Assembly: GCA_910588145.1 (NCBI GenBank)
Contig: CAJUPO010000008.1
Coordinates: 1-64,000 of the forward strand
Direction: 5' to 3'
Length of the DNA stretch: 64,000 bases
From: an uncultured Oscillospiraceae bacterium
GTDB taxonomy: Bacteria > Bacillota > Clostridia > Oscillospirales > Ruminococcaceae
This document shows, piece after piece, positions 41,135-49,540 of the stretch (within the stretch, counting starts at the first letter, position 1; the number at the start of each line of letters is the position of its first letter). The notes beneath the pieces are model-generated. The model had not been told where the DNA came from. It saw nothing but the letters and a program-made list of their open reading frames with translations, and did no database searches. The position numbers were made by a program, and so were the translations under genes.

Positions 41135-41206
41135 ATTCCTAATTAAAAGAGGTTAATCGGAATATTAAATATATAAATATGATTATATTAAATTATATTT
41201 ATATAA

Positions 41207-42121
41207 TCATAATTTCTGATATAAAGACACTATTGCAGGCATAGTTATAACCGATGCGAGCGTTGTAACTGCAAAGATTTCAGATGCGTACAGTGAATTT
41301 CTGTCATATCTAAGTGAAAACATTGTACACATAGTAGCTGCTGGTGCTGAAACTGCAATCAAAACTGACAATTCAACAGTTTTATCAGCAGGTATAAAAG
41401 AAAATACCATAGCAACCACTGCCGGAATCAGAATAAGTGTCAGAAAAGTAATATAATATATTCTTGGGTTTTTCAATGCTTTCAGGATATTAGTTCTTGC
41501 AATAGTTGCCCCTGCTACGATCATAGCAACTGGTGTATTCATCGAACCGACAAGGTCAAGAGTGTTACCCAGAAAACCGGGAAGCCTTAAACCGGTCATG
41601 AAGAAAATAAATCCAAGACATATTGCAATAACAGATGAAGAAGTAAGGGCATTTACAATATTCTTCATACTTTTCTGTCCAGACATCATAATAACACCAT
41701 GAGTCCAAACAAGAATATTGAAAGCAGTTAGGTAGGCTGTCAGATAGAAGACGCCTTCAGAGCCGAGCAGGGCTTGTATTAGCGGTATTCCCATAAATGA
41801 ACAATTGCTGTAAACGCATGAAAAGCGTTCTATATCTGTTTCACGGTTTTTCTTTTTTCTCACAGCGGTATAAGATATAATTGCTGCAATAAAAAAAGAA
41901 ATTACACCAAGAAGCAGGGCAGCGGCAAAACCTTTAAGAAGCCTTGCTTCAAGTTTTTTCTGATATGCCATAAAAATAACAATAGGATTAATAACGAGAA
42001 GCGCCAGTCTTGAAAGCTCTTTAGAACCGCTTTCGCTGATAATGCCGATCTTGTAGCATAATATTCCCAAACAAATTAAAATCAGCATAATAACAGCCTG
42101 ATTTAAAAGGGTAGTAATCAT
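41207..42121 (-). CDS. AEC-family transporter (auxin efflux carrier type)
   Basis: This 304-aa membrane protein has about ten helices in two inverted halves, the AEC fold. Typical segments are LLVINPIVIFMAYQ in the first half and MNTPVAMIVAGATIA in the second. Bacterial members export or import organic acids such as malate; the substrate here is not evident. It starts 14 bp after the YfhO-like gene and is probably co-transcribed with it. An AT-rich inverted repeat (41178-41211) lies at its stop codon. Confidence 0.88.
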   Translation of the reverse strand: MITTLLNQAVIMLILICLGILCYKIGIISESGSKELSRLALLVINPIVIFMAYQKKLEARLLKGFAAALLLGVISFFIAAIISYTAVRKKKNRETDIERFSCVYSNCSFMGIPLIQALLGSEGVFYLTAYLTAFNILVWTHGVIMMSGQKSMKNIVNALTSSSVIAICLGFIFFMTGLRLPGFLGNTLDLVGSMNTPVAMIVAGATIARTNILKALKNPRIYYITFLTLILIPAVVAMVFSFIPADKTVELSVLIAVSAPAATMCTMFSLRYDRNSLYASEIFAVTTLASVITMPAIVSLYQKL

Positions 42122-42135
42122 TTTGAATCCTCCGC

Positions 42136-44796
42136 TTAAAAAAGTTTAATTAAAATACAGATAACCGGCGTTATAATATATAAAGCGGTAAGTACAAGCA
42201 AAAAGAGCGATGTTACAGCAATACCGGAAATTCTGCATATCTGCTTTGAATAAATTCGGCGGCTTATTTTTAATAGAATTAATAAAATAAATCCAGCGGC
42301 AGAAAAAGCAAGAGAAATTTTTAATCCAGGAGGATAATAAACCATTTTTATGCTGTTATGACCTTTTTTTAATTTCAGAGCACAGAATGCGTCATTAACT
42401 CTGTATAAATCTGCTTTTTGATTATTTATATATGCTGTAAATCCTTTGTCCCAAGGGACGCTCAGATAAAGGTAATTATCTGATTTGCTTTCACATTCCA
42501 GAGTAATTTTATTCCCATTAATTTTAGGTTCAACTGCTGAAATTTTGTCTATGGCATTTTTTAGGTTATTTATATCAATGCCAAAAACCCCAAAGGAAGC
42601 TGCACTGACATCCTGATTTATTATGACTGATATTTCAGCCGTTTCGTCTGTAAATTCTCCCAGATCAAGAAATCCGTTTGATTTCTGATTCGGGTAGTTG
42701 TCATTTATGCAAATACCGTTTACATAGACGGAAGCAGCATGATACTGATCCTCGGTAATTCTGTTGCTTATATTGTCAAAAAGATCAAAATAAAGCTGCT
42801 GATTTCCTTTTACATAAATGCTGTATTTAACTAAGCAGACATTGTTTGCCAAATCTCCGGAAGAAATATTATACTTTTTATTTTTGTATTCTACTAATCC
42901 GGATATTACCTCATAATCATATCTTTGTACAATATTATCTGCATTAAGCATTTTTTTTGCAAGCTGTTCCTGAACTGCTGCTCTGTCAGTAAAATCAAGA
43001 GAAGAATTGTTTTCAGGAGAGTTAGCGTTGATTATACCTGCCGGACAGACAATGCTGCTTTCAGCAATGGTATAAGCGTCATTTTTTCCGAGATTTTTTT
43101 GATAGGATTTGAAGTCGAAACTGGAGCCGATAGAGTATCTTACAGACAGCAAAGCATCTGTAAGGATAGTTCCTCCGTTGGGGCTTACTTCCATCCAGTA
43201 AGAAGAATAACCAAGCTTTTTCATTGCAAACATATATTTTTCAGGTGTTAGAGATGTGTAGTGAGAAAGGGAATTATATCCCAGGGCTCCAGTCATGTTT
43301 GCATGAATATATTTTTTTTCAGCTTTAGTTCTGTAAAGACCGTTTTTTTCAGTAATTCCCTCAGCTTTCAAAGAGTTGCTGAAAACAGTGTCGTCATTAG
43401 ACGCAAAACCCACATAAACGAAGGAGTTTACTGCGGCTTCAATAATAAATATTAATGAGAAGAACAAAGCTGAAAATCCGGCGCTTAGACGTTTACGTCT
43501 TAACGCCATCAGAACTGAAAAATACATAACAGCACTTAGTAAAAACAGTATCAGCATTAATATGAACTGTTCTCCGCTGGTATGCAGCGTCTGTACAAAA
43601 TGTGACAGTTCAGTTTTGTAGTTTTTCAAAATAAATACGGCAGCTGTACCGTATCCCGCAATAAATATGCAGATTACTGCCGCAGTTAATTTATTTATTT
43701 TTATTTTGCCGTTTATCTCATGATAATATTCCAGAAGATGTGCAGTGAGTGACAGCATAGTTAAAACTATGATATATCCGTACCTAAGCGGAAAACACTG
43801 ATAGCTTCCGGTGTGCCAGAGCTTGTTGACAGGATCAATAAATACCGGTATCAGGAGCAGTAAAAGTAAGATCAGCTTATATCTTATAATTTTCTTGCGG
43901 CAAAGCTTGTTTTTCAGGAAAAAAGGGAGCATTGCTGCTGTAAGGGCCGTACACATTAATAGGCAGAGTTTTTCGCTTATGCTTTTGCTGAATGAATCAG
44001 TTAAAAAAGCTATAAATGTGTTTGAACCTCTCGCAGAAGCAGAAACCTGAAGATATGAACAAAGCCATACCGGTGAGGTTATAAGCGCTGCTGCAATACT
44101 GGAAACGGCAAAAGAAGCGGAAATTCTTTTTCTCATATCTTTTCTGCACACAATGATTATATACAAAGGCACAGAGATAATAAGGTAAATTATTACCATG
44201 TAAGATAGATAGTAATTCACAGTAATTATCAGAGAAAGCATGATACAGTACATAACAGATCTGCCGGTTCTGCACATTTTATCAACTGCAATGGCAAGAA
44301 GCGGGAAAAGGTACATTATATCCAGCCAGACAAGCGTCTGGTAATACATAAGACCAAATCCGCAGAAAGCGTACATAACGCTGAGCAAAGTGCCAAATGC
44401 AGGAGTCAGCTTCGGGTGGACAGTGCTGAAATATAGTGCGGATGACGCCGAAGCAGCTGCAAGTTTCAGAATCAGTAAGATATTAACGAAATAAATCATG
44501 TCCGCTTTAGGTATAAATGCAGTGAGAACATAAAACGGGCTTGCAAGGAAAAATAAAAAAATTCCCCAGAAATTCATTCCGCCGCAATTTGCAGTACTGT
44601 AAAAAATACTGCCTTTTCCATTCAGTATATCCTTGAGATCCATCAGTAAGGGGATTGTTTGTTGATCAAGATCGCACCAGGCAATTGTTTTTGATCCGAA
44701 GGGAAAAATACTGAAAACCGCATATACAGCCAACAACAATAAAATTGTTATTATTGAAGAAACGGCTGCAATTTTGTATCTGTTTTTACTTTTCAT
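42136..44796 (-). CDS. Second YfhO-family multispanning membrane protein
   Basis: This 886-aa protein has about a dozen membrane helices in residues 10-465, an extracytoplasmic domain in about 470-830 and C-terminal helices. WCDLDQQTIPLLMDLKDIL after the first helix and VPWDKGFTAYINNQKAD in the C-terminal domain mirror the protein at 21673-24090, so the two are paralogues. A GT-C-like glycosyl-transfer role is inferred from the fold. It has its own promoter and shares a transcript with the AEC transporter. Confidence 0.87.
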   Translation of the reverse strand: MKSKNRYKIAAVSSIITILLLLAVYAVFSIFPFGSKTIAWCDLDQQTIPLLMDLKDILNGKGSIFYSTANCGGMNFWGIFLFFLASPFYVLTAFIPKADMIYFVNILLILKLAAASASSALYFSTVHPKLTPAFGTLLSVMYAFCGFGLMYYQTLVWLDIMYLFPLLAIAVDKMCRTGRSVMYCIMLSLIITVNYYLSYMVIIYLIISVPLYIIIVCRKDMRKRISASFAVSSIAAALITSPVWLCSYLQVSASARGSNTFIAFLTDSFSKSISEKLCLLMCTALTAAMLPFFLKNKLCRKKIIRYKLILLLLLLIPVFIDPVNKLWHTGSYQCFPLRYGYIIVLTMLSLTAHLLEYYHEINGKIKINKLTAAVICIFIAGYGTAAVFILKNYKTELSHFVQTLHTSGEQFILMLILFLLSAVMYFSVLMALRRKRLSAGFSALFFSLIFIIEAAVNSFVYVGFASNDDTVFSNSLKAEGITEKNGLYRTKAEKKYIHANMTGALGYNSLSHYTSLTPEKYMFAMKKLGYSSYWMEVSPNGGTILTDALLSVRYSIGSSFDFKSYQKNLGKNDAYTIAESSIVCPAGIINANSPENNSSLDFTDRAAVQEQLAKKMLNADNIVQRYDYEVISGLVEYKNKKYNISSGDLANNVCLVKYSIYVKGNQQLYFDLFDNISNRITEDQYHAASVYVNGICINDNYPNQKSNGFLDLGEFTDETAEISVIINQDVSAASFGVFGIDINNLKNAIDKISAVEPKINGNKITLECESKSDNYLYLSVPWDKGFTAYINNQKADLYRVNDAFCALKLKKGHNSIKMVYYPPGLKISLAFSAAGFILLILLKISRRIYSKQICRISGIAVTSLFLLVLTALYIITPVICILIKLF

Positions 44797-45281
44797 GATA
44801 AATTAACACTTTTTTACCTATAATAAATTAACATACATTATTATACAACATAATATATATAAAATCAAGACTTTTGTACAAAAAATGAATTAAATTATGA
44901 TTTTTTATGAATATGTGACTGTAATTGCATAAAAAATCTATCACTTATAAACTGAGAAAATTTCAAATTATATTTATTATTAACAAGTTTATATTAAAAT
45001 ACCATACTTTTTAATATAAACTGCTGTCAGAATTGGAAAAACCAAGTAAAATGTATTAATTTTAATTTATGAATATTAAGTGAATAAAAATTCAGAAAAG
45101 TTTATATCAAGATTGAAAAAATTTATAAATTTTAAAACAAAACATGAAAAAATTTATGAAAATACTGAAAAAATTATCTTTTGTATAAGAAATAACTATT
45201 TGCGACAGAAACCGATAAAAAAACACCGTTTAAAAAAATTGATAAACATGTTATAATTCAAATATAAATAAAAGGAGGGGA
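44797..45281. other. AT-rich intergenic region
   Basis: This 485-bp gap between divergent units contains the promoter of the YfhO-AEC unit and, near 45252, a TATAAT box without a good -35 for the gene at 45282. The middle (44880-45240) is extremely AT-rich with repeated AAAATTTAT-like words. I see no open frame, hairpin with T tract or RNA gene in it. Confidence 0.6.
44840..44868 (-). promoter_or_regulatory. Promoter of the YfhO-AEC unit
   Basis: On the minus strand TTGATT (44868-44863), 17 bp, TATAAT (44845-44840), about 40 bp before the ATG. Confidence 0.78.
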
Positions 45282-45602
45282 ATGACCGGAATGTCTGCAT
45301 TGCTTAAAGAAAGAGAAAAGAAAATATCAAAGGAAAAAACTGTTTACATGGAAATGATGGGTGAAAACAGGGTACGCTGCCGTGTAACAGCCGGAAGCGC
45401 AAGCGAAAACGGAATTACATATGATATATACGGGGTAGAGCTTGAAATGAAAAAAGGTCCTTTGAGGATAAAAGAATCAATAGAAGATTTTGCCGAAGAC
45501 CTTGATACGGCAGTGGAATTTTCAGGTTGGCTTGTTAAGCATGGGACAAAACCGTCGGAAATTTACAATGCAGCTTTGAATTTTCTGGGTTCTAAAATAT
45601 AA
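45282..45602 (+). CDS. Small hypothetical protein, possibly DUF6514-like
   Basis: This 106-aa soluble protein has a basic N terminus (LLKEREKKISKEK), a beta-rich middle (RVRCRVTAGSASENGITYDI, then YGVELEMKKG) and a helical C-terminal half (IKESIEDFAEDLDTAVEFSG). The Tyr-Asp/Gly turns recall the DUF6514 family of clostridia, but I am not sure. A perfect AGGAGG site is 3 bases from this ATG and 12 from the next (45291), so the exact start is uncertain. No function can be named. glyA follows after 126 bp with its own promoter. Confidence 0.7.
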   Translation: MTGMSALLKEREKKISKEKTVYMEMMGENRVRCRVTAGSASENGITYDIYGVELEMKKGPLRIKESIEDFAEDLDTAVEFSGWLVKHGTKPSEIYNAALNFLGSKI

Positions 45603-45638
45603 TACTGTAAAAAATTTGCTGAAATCGGATTATTTGTA

Positions 45639-45667
45639 TTGAAATTTCAGAGATTATATTGTATAAT
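45639..45667 (+). promoter_or_regulatory. Promoter of glyA
   Basis: TTGAAA (45639-45644), 17 bp, TATAAT (45662-45667). A small stem GGGC/GCCC (45677-45691) follows in the leader. Confidence 0.82.
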
Positions 45668-45728
45668 AAATTTGTATGGGCGTAAATTGCCCGAAATGAT
45701 GTAAATTATATTTGAAAGGAATTTTTAT

Positions 45729-46982
45729 ATGTACGCTAATCTGATGGATTCAATCGGCTTTGTTTCAGCTTCTGATCCGGAAGTCGGACAGGCAATGGCT
45801 AAGGAACTTGCAAGACAGAAAAGAAATCTTGAGCTTATTGCAAGTGAAAATATTGTAACCCCTGAGGTTATGGCTGCAATGGGTTCTGTACTTACAAACA
45901 AATATGCAGAGGGATATTCAGGCAAACGCTATTACGGCGGATGCGAGTGCGTTGACGTTGTTGAGGATATTGCTGTTGAAAGGGCAAAAAAGCTTTTCGG
46001 CGCTGAATATGCCAATGTTCAGGCTCATTCAGGAGCACAGGCTAATACTGCCGTTTATTTTGCACTTCTTGAACCAGGCGATACAGTACTGGGTATGAGC
46101 CTTGCACACGGCGGACATCTTACACACGGTTCTCCGGTAAACCTTTCCGGAAAGTACTTTAACTTTGTTTCTTACGGTCTCGGCGATGATGAAACTATTG
46201 ATTATGATAAGGTTGAAGCACTCGCTAAGGAAAATAAGCCAAAGCTTATTGTTGCAGGAGCTTCCGCTTATCCGAGAATAATTGATTTCAAGCGTCTTTC
46301 GGAAATCGCTAAATCAGCAGGCGCTTATCTGATGGTGGATATGGCTCACATTGCCGGTCTTGTGGCTGCCGGCTGCCACCCGTCACCGATTGGCTATGCA
46401 GATGTTGTTACAACAACTACTCATAAGACACTCAGAGGTCCGAGAGGCGGTCTTATCCTAACTAACGACGAGGAGCTTGCAAAGAAGATTAACAAGGCTA
46501 TTTTCCCTGGAATACAGGGCGGTCCGCTTATGCACGTTATCGCAGGCAAGGCAGTATGCTTCGGAGAGGCTTTAAAGCCTGAATTTGCTGAGTATCAGAA
46601 AAATGTTGTTAAAAATGCACAGGCTCTTGCTAAGGGTCTTGTTGAAAGAGGATTCAATCTTGTTTCAGGCGGTACTGATAACCATCTTATGCTGGTTGAC
46701 TTGCGTCCGTTTGACATTACAGGCAAGGAACTTGAACACCGTCTTGACGAGGTATATATTACAGTTAATAAAAATGCAATTCCGAATGATCCTCAAAAGC
46801 CGTTTGTTACGAGCGGTCTTAGAATCGGTACTCCTGCTGTTACAACAAGAGGACTCGGAACAGCTGAAATGGAGCAGATTGCTGAGTTTATTTATCTTGC
46901 AGCTAAGGATTTTGAGAACAAGGCAGATTATATACGTTCAGGCGTTACTGAAATCTGTAATAAGTATCCGCTCTACGAATAA
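45729..46982 (+). CDS. glyA: Serine hydroxymethyltransferase
   Basis: This 417-aa pyridoxal-phosphate enzyme interconverts serine and glycine and supplies methylene-tetrahydrofolate. ELIASENIVTPEVMAAMGS, YAEGYSGKRYYGGCE and the cofactor lysine in TTTTHKTLRGPRGG are family hallmarks. Length is normal. A GAAAGGAA site precedes the ATG. It is followed by a terminator and then rarA. Confidence 0.98.
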   Translation: MYANLMDSIGFVSASDPEVGQAMAKELARQKRNLELIASENIVTPEVMAAMGSVLTNKYAEGYSGKRYYGGCECVDVVEDIAVERAKKLFGAEYANVQAHSGAQANTAVYFALLEPGDTVLGMSLAHGGHLTHGSPVNLSGKYFNFVSYGLGDDETIDYDKVEALAKENKPKLIVAGASAYPRIIDFKRLSEIAKSAGAYLMVDMAHIAGLVAAGCHPSPIGYADVVTTTTHKTLRGPRGGLILTNDEELAKKINKAIFPGIQGGPLMHVIAGKAVCFGEALKPEFAEYQKNVVKNAQALAKGLVERGFNLVSGGTDNHLMLVDLRPFDITGKELEHRLDEVYITVNKNAIPNDPQKPFVTSGLRIGTPAVTTRGLGTAEMEQIAEFIYLAAKDFENKADYIRSGVTEICNKYPLYE

Positions 46983-47000
46983 TTATAAAATTAAAATGAT

Positions 47001-47027
47001 AAGCGGCGGTGAATACTGCCGCTTTTT
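47001..47027 (+). terminator. Terminator of glyA
   Basis: AAGCGGC (47001-47007) pairs with GCCGCTT (47018-47024) followed by TTT; inner bases extend the stem. It ends only 4 bases before the rarA ribosome site, so rarA depends on readthrough unless it has its own promoter inside glyA. Confidence 0.85.
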
Positions 47028-47044
47028 TCAAAGAGGTGAACATT

Positions 47045-48316
47045 ATGGCTGCACCGTTGGCAGATTCAGTAAGACCATCATTACTTGATGATGTAGTCGG
47101 ACAAAAGCATCTTATCGGTACAGGAAAACCCCTTAGGAAAATATTAGACAGCGGTCAAATTCCGAATATGATTTTTTATGGTCCGTCCGGAACGGGAAAG
47201 ACCACTGTTGCAAGAATAATCGCTGAAAATACAAACATGACGCTGCATAAGCTGAACGGAACATCTGCTTCAATAGCAGATATAAAGGAAATTATTTCGG
47301 AGATAGGCACATTTGCTGGTGAAAACGGAATTTTGCTTTATCTGGATGAGATTCAGTATCTTAATAAAAAGCAGCAGCAAAGTCTGCTGGAATATATAGA
47401 AAACGGTGATATAACTCTTATAGCTTCGACAACTGAAAATCCATATTTCGCAGTTTTCAATGCCGTAATAAGCCGCTCAACAGTATTTGAATTTAAACCG
47501 CCGGAGCCAAGTGAAATAGAAAAAGCCGTTTACAGGGCATTTTCTATACTTTCGGAAAAAAATAATGTTGAATATGAAATTGAAGAGGGTGCGGCGGAAC
47601 ATATTTCAAAATGCTGCGGCGGAGATGTAAGAAAGGCTGTTAATACTGTTGAACTCAGCGCTTTGTCAGGTGATGTAACAGCTTCCGGCGTAAAAATAAC
47701 CCTGGAAACCGTAAAGGCTCTTGCACAAAGGAGCAATATGCGCTATGACAGGGACGGGGATCAGCATTATGATATTCTTTCCGCACTTCAAAAATCAATT
47801 CGGGGTTCTGATGAAAATGCGGCGATTCATTATGCTGCAAGACTTCTGGAAGCAGGCGATCTTATATCACTCTCAAGACGTTTGCTTGTAATCGCTTCTG
47901 AAGATGTTGGACTCGCTTATCCTAATGCGATAACAATAGTAAAATCTTGTGTAGACTCGGCAATGCAGCTTGGACTTCCCGAAGCAAGAATTCCTATTGC
48001 TCAGGCTGTTATTCTACTTGCTACCGCTCCTAAATCAAACAGCGCCTACGAAGCCGTTAACGAAGCGGCAGCCGATATAAGAAAAGGTCTTGCAATTGAT
48101 TTTCCCAGATGCTTGCAGAACAAGCATTTTGACGGGGAAGACGCACAGGTTAAGGGACAGAATTATCTTTATCCCCATGATTACCCTGATCATTATGTGG
48201 AGCAGCAGTATATGCCGGATACTCTTAAAGGACGTGTATATTACCGTTACGGAGATAATAAGCAGGAGCAGTCAGCTAAACTTTATTGGGATAAAATTAA
48301 AGGTTTGAAAAGGTAA
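47045..48316 (+). CDS. rarA: Replication-associated recombination protein A
   Basis: This 423-aa AAA+ ATPase acts at stalled replication forks and belongs to the RarA/MgsA/WRNIP1 family. LADSVRPSLLDDVVGQKHL, Walker A GPSGTGKTT, Walker B LLYLDEIQYLNK, then sensor text ASTTENPYFAVFNAVISR, and the C-terminal tetramerisation domain (LPEARIPIAQAVILLATAPKS) are all present. The ATG at 47045 is chosen for the AGAGGTGAA site 6 bases upstream. The older name MgsA for this protein is unrelated to methylglyoxal synthase. Confidence 0.95.
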   Translation: MAAPLADSVRPSLLDDVVGQKHLIGTGKPLRKILDSGQIPNMIFYGPSGTGKTTVARIIAENTNMTLHKLNGTSASIADIKEIISEIGTFAGENGILLYLDEIQYLNKKQQQSLLEYIENGDITLIASTTENPYFAVFNAVISRSTVFEFKPPEPSEIEKAVYRAFSILSEKNNVEYEIEEGAAEHISKCCGGDVRKAVNTVELSALSGDVTASGVKITLETVKALAQRSNMRYDRDGDQHYDILSALQKSIRGSDENAAIHYAARLLEAGDLISLSRRLLVIASEDVGLAYPNAITIVKSCVDSAMQLGLPEARIPIAQAVILLATAPKSNSAYEAVNEAAADIRKGLAIDFPRCLQNKHFDGEDAQVKGQNYLYPHDYPDHYVEQQYMPDTLKGRVYYRYGDNKQEQSAKLYWDKIKGLKR

Positions 48317-48402
48317 TTTGATAAAATTATACTTAAAATTGCTATTGAAAACCTAATTTTCAAAAAAATTACACAGTAAATTGAAAAAAGTTTATAAAAC
48401 TA

Positions 48403-48431
48403 TTGACAAACCGAAAAAATGAGGATATAAT
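48403..48431 (+). promoter_or_regulatory. Promoter of rpsL-rpsG-fusA
   Basis: TTGACA (48403-48408), 17 bp, TATAAT (48426-48431). The leader after it can form ATGCG/CGCAT pairing (about 48440-48463) before the AGGAGG site. Confidence 0.93.
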
Positions 48432-48493
48432 TAACAAGTATGCGGGCGTATGCAAGCACGCATCACTGATTTTTCAGGAAAAGGAGGAAAAAT

Positions 48494-48913
48494 ATGCCAA
48501 CATTTAATCAATTGGTTCGTAAGGGAAGACAGGTTCTTGAGGATAAGTCTACTGCCCCGGCTCTTCAGAAAGGATACAATGCCAAGAAGAAGACAATGAC
48601 AGATCAGAGCTCACCTCAGAAGCGCGGTGTCTGCACTGCAGTAAGAACAGCTACACCTAAGAAGCCTAACTCAGCTATGAGAAAGATTGCCAGAGTAAAG
48701 CTTACTAACGGCAATGAAGTAACAGCTTATATTCCTGGTATAGGTCACAACCTTCAGGAACACAGCGTTGTTCTTATTCGAGGCGGACGTGTTAAGGATC
48801 TCCCTGGTGTACGTTACCATATCATCAGAGGCACACTTGACGCACAGGGCGTTGCAAACAGAATGCAGGCTCGTTCAAAGTATGGTGCTAAGAGGCCTAA
48901 GGCAGGCAAATAA
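48494..48913 (+). CDS. rpsL: 30S ribosomal protein S12
   Basis: This 139-aa decoding-centre protein begins MPTFNQLVRKGRQ and contains CTAVRTATPKKPNSAMRK and LPGVRYHIIRGTLD, typical of S12. Lysines in TPKKPNS are the wild-type, streptomycin-sensitive form. It is first in the str operon rpsL-rpsG-fusA-tuf, with no rpoBC upstream. Confidence 0.98.
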   Translation: MPTFNQLVRKGRQVLEDKSTAPALQKGYNAKKKTMTDQSSPQKRGVCTAVRTATPKKPNSAMRKIARVKLTNGNEVTAYIPGIGHNLQEHSVVLIRGGRVKDLPGVRYHIIRGTLDAQGVANRMQARSKYGAKRPKAGK

Positions 48914-49040
48914 TTAATAGGATACAGCTGCCACAGGATTATATGTGGAGATTTAAATATATTAAATCCTCTGCATTGGTCTTGACGTCGAAAGACGAGT
49001 ACCTATGAATTCATGAAAAAATGTGAAGGAGGGAAGCGAA
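48914..49040 (+). promoter_or_regulatory. Structured spacer between rpsL and rpsG
   Basis: The 127-bp spacer has GATTTAA/TTAAATC pairing (about 48950-48968) and a stem CGTC-GAAA-GACG (48986-48997) with a GNRA-type loop. In E. coli S7 represses its operon by binding RNA between rpsL and rpsG. A similar site here is possible but not shown by sequence identity. Confidence 0.35.
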
Positions 49041-49511
49041 ATGCCAAGAAGAGGTAATATCGCAAAGCGTGATGTACTGCAGGACCCAGTTTACAGCTCA
49101 AAGCTTGTTACACGTCTCATTAATAATATAATGCTTGACGGCAAAAAGGGTGTTGCTCAGAAAATAGTTTACGGTGCATTTGACATTGTTGCTGAAAAGA
49201 CTGGTAAGGAAGCTCTTGAAGCATTCGAAGAAGCAATGGAAAATGTTATGCCGGTTCTTGAGGTAAAGGCTCGCAGAATGGGCGGTGCCACATATCAGGT
49301 TCCGATGGAAGTACGTCCTGAAAGACGTCAGACACTCGGTCTGAGATGGATCACAAAGTACTCAAGAGAGAGAAACGAAAAAACAATGAAGGAAAGACTT
49401 GCCGGTGAAATCATGGACGCTATAAACGGTACAGGCGGTGCCTGCAAGAAGCGTGATGACACACACAAGATGGCGGAAGCAAACAAGGCATTTGCTCATT
49501 ACCGCTGGTAA
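49041..49511 (+). CDS. rpsG: 30S ribosomal protein S7
   Basis: This 156-aa protein organises the head of the small subunit. It starts MPRRGNIAKRDVLQDPVY and holds LINNIMLDGKKGVAQKIVYG and GGATYQVPMEVRPERRQTLG. ATG 49041 is chosen for the AAGGAGGG site and the conserved start; an ATG 18 bases upstream is in frame but inside the ribosome site. Confidence 0.98.
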   Translation: MPRRGNIAKRDVLQDPVYSSKLVTRLINNIMLDGKKGVAQKIVYGAFDIVAEKTGKEALEAFEEAMENVMPVLEVKARRMGGATYQVPMEVRPERRQTLGLRWITKYSRERNEKTMKERLAGEIMDAINGTGGACKKRDDTHKMAEANKAFAHYRW

Positions 49512-49540
49512 TCTGCTTTTGTTGAGTAAGGAGGAGAATT

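Noticed and set aside
44880..45240. AT-rich gap as a replication origin or phage remnant
   Set aside because: No DnaA-box cluster, no dnaA or dnaN nearby, and no phage gene fragments.
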